Assembly: GCA_964509545.1 (NCBI GenBank)
Contig: CAZDXQ010000003.1
Location: 99,085 to 163,084, forward strand
Length of the DNA stretch: 64,000 bases
From: JADJWR01 sp964509545
GTDB taxonomy: Bacteria; Pseudomonadota; Gammaproteobacteria; Burkholderiales; Burkholderiaceae_F
Direction of reading: 5' to 3'
Of the stretch, positions 17,038-23,194 are shown in pieces (positions within the stretch are counted from its first letter, which is position 1; every line of letters begins with the position of its first letter). Below the pieces are notes generated by a model. That model saw nothing but the letters and a program-made list of their open reading frames with translations. It was not told the DNA's origin and searched no databases. The position numbers were made by a program, and so were the translations under genes.

Positions 17038-17676
17038 CTACCAGCGCAGCAGCCATTGCCCGAACAGTGCCCCGGCCACGACCGGGACCGCCGCGCCGGC
17101 GACGTACCAGACAGCGAGGAATGGCGCACCGAGTTCGGGGCAATGCAGGGCGTATACCGCTGCGCCAACGCCCGCGGCCAGCGCGCCCGCGGCAGCACCG
17201 GCACTCGCCAGCCGCGTCGGCGCCATCCGTCGCAGCGCCAGCAGAGCGCCGATCAGCGTCGGCGCCGACAGCAGCGGGATACTCAGCAGGCAACTCGCCC
17301 AGGTATCGCCCCAAAGCGCGGCGGCGCGCGCATCCGGTGCGGTGCCGGCAAGTGCGGCCGCGGCCAGCAGCCACAAGGCCACCACCGGTGCCAGCGGCAG
17401 CCAGGCGGCCGACGGGCGCGCTTCCGGCCGCCCCAGCTGCAGCGCCAGCCACAACGACGCCGCCGCGAGCAGCAGGCCAAACATCAGCTTGACCCAGAAC
17501 ATCGGCTCGGCAACATAGGCGGCGAGCGAAGGGTTCAGCCCCAGCAACGTCAGCATCGCCACGAAGGCGATCGCCGCCCCGCCGGCCAGCGCGCCGGCAA
17601 ACGCCAGTCGCGGCGCGTGTCGGCCGACCGGCTCGACATTTGCGGCCAGCGCCGCGATCAGGTCCTCGGTCTTCAT
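17038..17676 (-). CDS. nrsF: NrsF-type anti-sigma factor (DUF1109)
   Basis: A 212-aa inner-membrane protein with about six membrane helices and a short cytoplasmic N-terminus (MKTEDLIAALAANVEPV) matching DUF1109. In Caulobacter, NrsF holds the ECF factor SigF inactive and senses metals and oxidants through two conserved cysteines. This protein has exactly two Cys, at 129 and 179, in the expected segments. Its ATG overlaps the sigF stop by four bases, so the two are translationally coupled. It inhibits the sigma factor encoded immediately upstream; that pairing is inference from family and context. Confidence 0.85.
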   Translation of the reverse strand: MKTEDLIAALAANVEPVGRHAPRLAFAGALAGGAAIAFVAMLTLLGLNPSLAAYVAEPMFWVKLMFGLLLAAASLWLALQLGRPEARPSAAWLPLAPVVALWLLAAAALAGTAPDARAAALWGDTWASCLLSIPLLSAPTLIGALLALRRMAPTRLASAGAAAGALAAGVGAAVYALHCPELGAPFLAVWYVAGAAVPVVAGALFGQWLLRW

Positions 17677-18230
17677 GCCTGCCTGCGGATCAGCGCCGCC
17701 AGCGCCTTCAGGCCGCGGTGGATGCCGACCTTCACCGCCGATTCCGACAGCCCGGTGCGCCTTGCGGCTTCCTCGACCGACAACGCCTCGATCTTCACGT
17801 AGAGGATCGGCAGCCGCTGCTTGTCGGGCAGGCGCTCGAGCAGGCGGGCCAGATCGCGCCGCGCTTCGGCCGGTGGTTCCTCGGCGGCGAGCAGCGTTTC
17901 GTCGACCTCATCAAGAGCGTCGGTCAGCAGTTCCTGGCGCGAGCGCCGGCGCAGCAGGTCGATCAGCTTGTAGCGCGCGATCGCGAACAGCCACGCCGTC
18001 ACCGGCCGCTCCGGATCGTACGTATGGCGCTGATTGTGAACGGCGAGCAGCGTTTCCTGCACCAGATCCTCGATCTCGTCCGGCAGCCGCGTCATGCGCC
18101 GCCTGAAAAAAGCCCGCAGCAAACCCGCCACCGCGGCCAGCAGTTCCCGGTAGGCGCCCGCATCGCCATCCTGCGCCCGCACCATCAGCGAACGCAGACG
18201 CGCGTCCCGCGCCTCGGCCGACGTCGTCAA
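17673..18230 (-). CDS. sigF: ECF sigma factor, SigF/NrsF group
   Basis: A 185-aa ECF sigma factor. Region 2 is DEIEDLVQETLLAVHNQRHTYD with the WLFAIARYKLIDLLRRR helix; region 4 is LPDKQRLPILYVKIEALSVEEAARRTGLSES. Start TTG 18230 follows AGGAAGAA, and the resulting N-terminus (DARLRSLMVRAQDGDAGAY) fits relatives; an in-frame ATG at 18185 (171 aa) is the alternative. Just upstream is a TGTAACC-N16-CGAAC promoter of the type SigF recognises, so it probably autoregulates, but transcription from it would start inside the ribosome site. The nrsF gene overlaps its 3' end. Confidence 0.88.
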   Translation of the reverse strand: MTTSAEARDARLRSLMVRAQDGDAGAYRELLAAVAGLLRAFFRRRMTRLPDEIEDLVQETLLAVHNQRHTYDPERPVTAWLFAIARYKLIDLLRRRSRQELLTDALDEVDETLLAAEEPPAEARRDLARLLERLPDKQRLPILYVKIEALSVEEAARRTGLSESAVKVGIHRGLKALAALIRRQA

Positions 18231-18244
18231 GGGTTCTTCCTGTT

Positions 18245-18272
18245 GTTCGTCAATGACCGTGATCCGGTTACA
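18245..18272 (-). promoter_or_regulatory. ECF (SigF-type) promoter of sigF-nrsF
   Basis: Minus strand TGTAACC (18272-18266), 16 bases, CGAAC (18249-18245). This is the SigF promoter pattern reported in Caulobacter (GTAACC-N16-CGAA). A start 6-8 bases downstream would leave at most an eight-base leader before the TTG. Confidence 0.65.
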
Positions 18273-18313
18273 GCCCAGGGGCGGGAAAAACCGCGACCGA
18301 TTTTGCCGCAGCC

Positions 18314-18341
18314 TGTAACCGGCGCGTGCGCGCCGACGAAT
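18314..18341 (+). promoter_or_regulatory. ECF (SigF-type) promoter of the second sigma gene
   Basis: Plus strand TGTAACC (18314-18320), 16 bases, CGAAT (18337-18341). It matches the divergent sigF promoter in both boxes and spacing. Predicted start near 18348 gives a leader of about 46 bases with AGAGGA before the ATG at 18395. Confidence 0.65.
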
Positions 18342-18394
18342 AGCCCGATAACCCCGGGGCGCGGCGCAGGCCCGCACCGATCAGAGGATCACGC

Positions 18395-19006
18395 ATGGAC
18401 GACGCCACCGACCTGAACGACGCGCTTGCCCGACTGCGGCCGATGCTGATGCGACTGGCGATGCTGCAACTGCGCAATCCCGCCCTTGCCGAGGACGTCG
18501 TCTCGGAGACCCTGGTCGCCGCGATCGAGCAGGCGGCGCGCTTCGAAGCCCGCTCAAAGCTTTCGACCTGGGTAACGGCCATCCTCAAACACAAGATCAT
18601 CGACCAGCTGCGGCGACAGGCGCGCGAGGTCGCGATCGATGCGCAGGCCGACGACAACGCCCCCGACAGCATCGACGGTCTGTACGCGGACGAAGGGAGT
18701 CCGGCCGGTGCGGCCACGGACTGGGGCGACCCGGAACAGGCGCTGTCGCAGCGGCAGTTTCTGGAGCTGATGCAAGCGTGCCTGGCGCAACTGCCAGCCA
18801 CGCAGGGGCGCGCCTTCATGATGCGCGAGTGGCTCGAACTGGACACGGCGGAGATCTGCAGCAGCCTCGGCATCAGCGCCAACCACTGCAACGTGATGCT
18901 GTTCCGTGCGCGCATGCGCCTGCGCCAGTGCATCGAACGGCAGTGGTTCGGCCACGCCGCCCCGGCCCCTGCAGCAGCGAGGACGCAGGCACCGCCTTCC
19001 CGCTGA
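18395..19006 (+). CDS. Second ECF sigma factor, no adjacent anti-sigma
   Basis: A 203-aa sigma-70-family ECF factor. Region 2 is NPALAEDVVSETLVAAIEQAARFEARSKLSTWVTAILKHKIIDQLRRQ-like, followed by an acidic linker (about 75-110); region 4 is LPATQGRAFMMREWLELDTAEICSSLGIS with the recognition helix NHCNVMLFRARMRLRQC. Relatives I know of in betaproteobacteria are usually followed by a small zinc-finger anti-sigma gene; here the next gene is a papain-fold enzyme 51 bp away. Its promoter carries a SigF-type signature, so it may be a second tier under SigF. Each quoted segment is contiguous in the protein only as shown. Confidence 0.87.
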   Translation: MDDATDLNDALARLRPMLMRLAMLQLRNPALAEDVVSETLVAAIEQAARFEARSKLSTWVTAILKHKIIDQLRRQAREVAIDAQADDNAPDSIDGLYADEGSPAGAATDWGDPEQALSQRQFLELMQACLAQLPATQGRAFMMREWLELDTAEICSSLGISANHCNVMLFRARMRLRQCIERQWFGHAAPAPAAARTQAPPSR

Positions 19007-19057
19007 CCGTGTTCGCCTCGCACAATGAGGCCGGTGCAGCCTGTGAGGTGAAACGAA

Positions 19058-19873
19058 CTGGCACAGGCCAGCGCCGGCGCCGTTGGCCGCGCGCTGGCGG
19101 GTTTCCTGACCCGTCCGCTGGGTAACGCTGCTGCGGCGACCAGTCCGCCGGAACTGCTCGCGCAGGCACTGCGGCCGGGTGACGTGCTGCTGGTCGAGGG
19201 CGACACGCGGATCAGCGTTGCCATCAAGTACCTGACCCAGTCGACGTGGTCGCACGCGGCGCTGTATGTCGGCGCGCAGCCGCAGCTGCCCGCGCGCGAC
19301 GGCGAACCCGTGGCGCTGGTCGAGGCCGACCTGAACGAAGGCGTGCGGGCGATGCCGCTTTCGCATTACGCGCGCATGCACACGCGCATCTGCCGCCCCG
19401 TGAGCCTGACCACCGACGACGTGGTGCGGCTGACCGACTATGTGCTGGCGCGGCTCGGCCACCGCTACGACCTGAAGAACGTCGTCGACCTGGCCCGCTA
19501 CCTGGTCCGCATGCCGCCGGTGCCGACGCGCTGGCGGCGGCGCATGATCGCGCTGGGCAGCGGCGATCCAACGCGGGCGATCTGCTCGACACTGATCGCG
19601 CAGGCCTTCCAGGCCGTCGGCTACCCGATCCTGCCCGAGATCACGCTGGAAAAGCTTGACGACCCCGGCTGTGGCAACTGCTATCGGGAACTGCTGCACA
19701 TCAGGCACTACAGCCTGTACGCGCCGCGCGACTTCGACGTATCGCCCTTCTTCGCCGTGGTCAAGCCGCGGCTGGCGGCCGGCTTCGACCACCGCCGGCT
19801 GATCTGGATGAGAAGCGACCAAGGTGAAGCCGGAGAGATTGCGGCGGTCGACCAGGTCGGCGCGCCGCATTGA
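19058..19873 (+). CDS. Permuted papain-fold (YiiX/NlpC-P60-like) enzyme, probable CTG start
   Basis: Circularly permuted NlpC/P60 papain-fold protein: LRPGDVLLVEGDTRIS, catalytic His in WSHAALYVG and, later, catalytic Cys in AICSTLIAQAF. Relatives include YiiX and lipo-like proteins acting on lipids or peptidoglycan; the substrate is unknown. The shortest version starts at GTG 19184, but conserved LLAQALRPGD sequence lies upstream in frame. An in-frame TGA at 19049-19051 limits the start, and CTG 19058 follows GAGGTGA at 6-base spacing, giving 271 aa. CTG starts are rare, so this choice is inference. It follows the second sigma gene by 51 bp. Confidence 0.75.
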   Translation: MAQASAGAVGRALAGFLTRPLGNAAAATSPPELLAQALRPGDVLLVEGDTRISVAIKYLTQSTWSHAALYVGAQPQLPARDGEPVALVEADLNEGVRAMPLSHYARMHTRICRPVSLTTDDVVRLTDYVLARLGHRYDLKNVVDLARYLVRMPPVPTRWRRRMIALGSGDPTRAICSTLIAQAFQAVGYPILPEITLEKLDDPGCGNCYRELLHIRHYSLYAPRDFDVSPFFAVVKPRLAAGFDHRRLIWMRSDQGEAGEIAAVDQVGAPH

Positions 19874-19996
19874 CGGCCGCGGACCCGGCGGCTGCGGATT
19901 ACCGCAGATTCGCCGCGTCGCAGCCGCCGCCCGGCCAGTCCAGTGCAATCCTGCGCAGTTGCATCCGACGCAGTTCCGTCCGGCTCAGCCGTCCGA

Positions 19997-20611
19997 TCAG
20001 GGCTTGAACGGCAGAAGCACCTTGTCGATCACGTGGATCACGCCGTTGGCCGCGTCGATGTTAGACAGCGGGCCGACAACGCCGACCGACTGCCCGGCGA
20101 TGTCGGTCAGGGTCAGATCGGGATTGGCGCGGATGAACTCGCCGTTGAGCATCGCCACGTTTTTCGGCCGATTGGCGTTGAAGACGCTGTTGGCAAAACG
20201 GCGTCCCTCCGTGACGTGATAGGTCAGCACGTCGGCGACGACCGCAGCGCCGAGCGAGCAGGTCAACTGCGGCGAAGGCGTGGCGGCACCGAGCGCGCGT
20301 TGCAGGTTTTCGAACGCCTCGTCGGTGGGCGCGAACAGCGTCAGCCGCTCGTCGCCGGTCAGCGCCTGGACGATCGGATTGGCACCTGTCGACGGATCGG
20401 TAAGGCAGCCCACGGCCGCCAACAGGTAATCGAATTCGCCAAGCGCCCGATTGGCGGCCTGCGCGATCTGCACGATGTTGCCGCCCGGCAGGATGTTGTT
20501 GGTGCCCGGCATGCCGGGACCCATTGCCGATGCCGACCCAGCCGCGCCGACGACGCTGGCGGCGGCGATGGCGAACGCGGCGGCGAATTTGCGTACTGCT
20601 GTCTTGCTCAT
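19997..20611 (-). CDS. Secreted fasciclin-domain protein
   Basis: A 204-aa protein with a signal peptide (cleavage about residue 29 after SASA) and one fasciclin (FAS1) domain. H1 motif: LTLFAPTDEAFENL; H2 motif: NGVIHVIDKVLLP; the intervening YHVTEGR is also typical. Two Cys may form a periplasmic disulphide. FAS1 proteins act in adhesion or the cell envelope; some accompany SigF-type regulons, but no TGTAACC-N16-CGAA site was seen upstream. GGAGGAAGCCC precedes the ATG. Confidence 0.9.
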   Translation of the reverse strand: MSKTAVRKFAAAFAIAAASVVGAAGSASAMGPGMPGTNNILPGGNIVQIAQAANRALGEFDYLLAAVGCLTDPSTGANPIVQALTGDERLTLFAPTDEAFENLQRALGAATPSPQLTCSLGAAVVADVLTYHVTEGRRFANSVFNANRPKNVAMLNGEFIRANPDLTLTDIAGQSVGVVGPLSNIDAANGVIHVIDKVLLPFKP

Positions 20612-21047
20612 GGGCTTCCTCCGTGGGGTGAACGACGTTGAGGGCTTGAACCCCGTATGCCTGACCGGCGCGGCGAACAGTCGCAGACGCTTTCCGTTTT
20701 GTCAATGCTTTGTCCATGACATAAGGTTAGGGATTTACGCCAGCCCGACACCCGACGCCCCTCCGGGGCCAACCCCAGAAGGCGATGGAAATCCGCCGCG
20801 ATCGAACCGACCGCGCTGTTCGGAGTTCTTGTCCAGGTAAGTGGTCATCGACACCGCCGGCGCACCCCGAGCCGACGCAACAGCGGATCAGTCGCTGCGA
20901 CAGCGCCGCGGTGCCGACCGACCGCGGCGACCAGCGCGGCGCGCGCGATTCTTGCAGCGCTCCCGCGCACGCGCCGCGCGGGAGGTCATGGAGTCTTCGG
21001 CTCAGCGCGACAGCGAGCACATTGCGCCAGGAACAGGGGTTTCCGTT
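20612..21047. other. Spacer between the fasciclin and exchanger genes
   Basis: 436 bp. Next to the fasciclin gene is an AT-richer stretch containing, on the minus strand, TTGACA (about 20703-20698) as a possible -35 box, but no good -10 at the right distance. The remainder is GC-rich with no credible frame, hairpin or repeat that I can support. Confidence 0.35.
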
Positions 21048-22055
21048 TCAACCACCGTGCCGGAACTGCAGCCAGGCATTGATGAAGTAGACAAGCGCGA
21101 TCGCCACGCTGGTCCAGCCAACGGCGTTGAGCAGCCGCGCCTGCGGGCGGGCGACGAGCGCGACGATCAGCGCGCCGGACATCACTGCCGCGGCAGTCGC
21201 CGACAGGGCGTGCGCGGGCGCCGCTGCCGCGAGCAGCGGTCCCTTCAGGTAAAGCAGGTCGTCGATGCCGAGGATGGCGAGGTTGAACAGATTGCTGCCG
21301 ACCAGGTTGCCGATGGCCAGGTCCAGCGCGCCGAGGCGCACTGCGGCGACCGTGACCGTCAGTTCGGGCAGCGTCGTGGCCAGCGCCACCAGCAGCGTGC
21401 CGACGAAGCTCTGGCTCCAGCCCATGGCCTCGGCCAAACCGCGCGCGGCAAAAGGCAGCCACAGCGCCGCGGCGACGACCACGGCGGCGGCGGCCGCGTA
21501 GCGCCAGGCGGCCTGCCGAAGTGTGAGTGCGGCTGGCGCCTCCGCGGCGGCTGCGGCCGTGCGCGCGCCGCGCTCGTAGATGTAGATGCTGCGGATCGCC
21601 ACCGCATACAGGCCGAGCAGCACCAGGCTGACCAGGCCGACGTGTCCCAGTCGCAGGTCCAGCTGCTCGGCGGACTGCACGCCAAAGGCGACCACGCCCA
21701 GCATCACGATGCCGAAGGCCGCGCCGAGCGCATGCCCCTGGCTGGCCACCGAGTAGATCGAGGCGTGCCGGTGCAGCGCATCGAGCACGACCAGCATCGC
21801 CAGGTTCAGCACGCAGGCGCCGAGCACGTTGCCCACCGCGATGTCGGGCACGTCGGCGACGGTGACCGATGCGGCGCCCGTGACCAGTTCGGGCAGGGAC
21901 GTGACCGTGGCCATCAGCACCATGCCGATCCAGCTGCCGCCCAGTCCCGTGTGCTGCGCAATGGCGTTGCCGTAGCGCGCCAGCCGCGATCCGGCAACCA
22001 GGATCAGCGTCGCACACGCCGCCAGTTGCAGCCAGTCGACCCACGCTGCGTCCAT
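21048..22055 (-). CDS. Sodium/calcium exchanger-family (CaCA) cation antiporter
   Basis: A 335-aa inner-membrane antiporter with two inverted repeats of about five helices. Alpha-repeat signatures are present in each half: MATVTSLPELVTGAASV with GNVLGACVLNL, and ALATTLPELTVTVAAVR with GNLVGSNLFNL; the acidic residues bind cation. Family members exchange Ca2+ for Na+ or H+. Start ATG 22055 follows GGGGAGGGGC. It is divergent from the USP/P-type ATPase operon and shares a 225-bp spacer holding an FNR/CRP-like box, so co-regulation is plausible. The true ion is not shown by sequence. Confidence 0.88.
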   Translation of the reverse strand: MDAAWVDWLQLAACATLILVAGSRLARYGNAIAQHTGLGGSWIGMVLMATVTSLPELVTGAASVTVADVPDIAVGNVLGACVLNLAMLVVLDALHRHASIYSVASQGHALGAAFGIVMLGVVAFGVQSAEQLDLRLGHVGLVSLVLLGLYAVAIRSIYIYERGARTAAAAAEAPAALTLRQAAWRYAAAAAVVVAAALWLPFAARGLAEAMGWSQSFVGTLLVALATTLPELTVTVAAVRLGALDLAIGNLVGSNLFNLAILGIDDLLYLKGPLLAAAAPAHALSATAAAVMSGALIVALVARPQARLLNAVGWTSVAIALVYFINAWLQFRHGG

Positions 22056-22150
22056 TGCCCCTCCCCGGGCCCATTGTGAAGCCGATTCCACCGCGCCACG
22101 GCAACGCTGCCGCCGTTTCAACCCGGACTTGCCCCGATGCGGAGCCATCG

Positions 22151-22164
22151 CTGACCAAGGTCAA
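22151..22164. promoter_or_regulatory. FNR/CRP-like box in the exchanger/USP spacer
   Basis: CTGACC-AA-GGTCAA, the same 12 defined bases as the box at 3984. Toward the USP gene, GATACG (22187-22192) lies 22 bases on, the class II FNR distance, though it matches the -10 consensus only at the ATA core; TAGACT at 22206-22211 is a better hexamer at a non-standard distance. The USP ATG is 117 bases downstream. Confidence 0.5.
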
Positions 22165-22280
22165 TGGCTGTCCCGATGCCGCGCTCGATACGCACTGCCG
22201 GCTCCTAGACTTTGTTTGGCGGCGCCGCAGGCGCGCGCGCTCGCCAGCGCTCCGGCGCACGACGTCAACCGGACCTCGAC

Positions 22281-23177
22281 ATGAAGATTCTCCTTCCCTA
22301 CGACGGCAGCCGCCACGCACGGCGGGCGGTGGAGTTGGTCGCCGCGCGCACGCCGCTGGCCGGGCGCGACCCGACGATCTGGCTGCTCAACGTGCAGCCG
22401 CCGCTTTTCACCGAGATCCCGACCGCGACCACGCGCAAACGGCTGGCCGAGATCTACGCGCGGCGCGCCGCCAGCGTGCTGCGGCCGGCGCGCGCATTGC
22501 TCAAGCGCGCCGGGCTCAACGTCCAGGCGACGCATCTGGTCGGCGTGCCCGGCCTGCGCATCGCCCGCATGGCCCGCAACAAGAAGGCCGATCTGATCGT
22601 GATGGGTTCGCACGGCCGCACGGCCGCGGCCGGCATGCTGATGGGCTCGGTGGCCAGCACCGTGCTGGCCCACTGCGACACGACGGTGCTGCTGCTGCGC
22701 GACGGCGAGGCACCGAAGGCCGAGTCGCTGCGCGTCGGCGTCGCCGTCGACGGCAGCCGCTACGGCGAGGCCGCCGTGCGCTGGCTGCTTTCCCATCGCG
22801 AGCTGTTCGGCCCGCAGCCGCACTTCGAACTGATCCATGCGGTGCGCGACCTGCCCATCCAGGCGAAGACGCTGCTCGCCAACCTCGCCGACATGAGCTT
22901 CACGCACGAGAAGGTCCGTGCGCTGCGCAAGCAGGCCTTCGACCGTGCGGTCAGGTCATCGCTGCGGCTGTTCGGCGCCGCCGGCCAGCCGGTGCAGGCG
23001 GTCGACCTGGTCGGCGAGGCCGGCGCACAGCTTGCGGACTATGCGCAGCGCCATCTCGACGTCCTGGTGATGGGCTCGCACGGCCAGGGCCTGTTCAGGG
23101 CCGCCGTGCTCGGCTCGGTGGCCACCCGTGTGGCGGCGCGCTGCGCTACGCCGCTGTTGCTGATCCGCAGGGCCTGA
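22281..23177 (+). CDS. Universal stress protein, two tandem Usp domains
   Basis: A 298-aa cytoplasmic protein with two Usp folds (about 1-145 and 150-298). Each has an ATP-binding signature: GSHGRTAAAGMLMGSVAS and GSHGQGLFRAAVLGSVAT (G-2x-G-9x-G(S/T) type). Start ATG 22281 (MKILLPYDGSRHARRAVEL) begins at the canonical first strand; longer frames upstream lack similarity. It heads the operon: the P-type ATPase gene starts 17 bp later. Tandem Usp proteins next to cation ATPases suggest an energy- or oxygen-stress sensor role, which is inference. Confidence 0.9.
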   Translation: MKILLPYDGSRHARRAVELVAARTPLAGRDPTIWLLNVQPPLFTEIPTATTRKRLAEIYARRAASVLRPARALLKRAGLNVQATHLVGVPGLRIARMARNKKADLIVMGSHGRTAAAGMLMGSVASTVLAHCDTTVLLLRDGEAPKAESLRVGVAVDGSRYGEAAVRWLLSHRELFGPQPHFELIHAVRDLPIQAKTLLANLADMSFTHEKVRALRKQAFDRAVRSSLRLFGAAGQPVQAVDLVGEAGAQLADYAQRHLDVLVMGSHGQGLFRAAVLGSVATRVAARCATPLLLIRRA

Positions 23178-23194
23178 AACGGCGCGACGCGACC

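Noticed and set aside
22055..23194. Upstream extension of the first ATPase frame
   Set aside because: The extension runs inside the USP gene in another frame and has no similarity to the pump; the ATG at 23195 fits the family.
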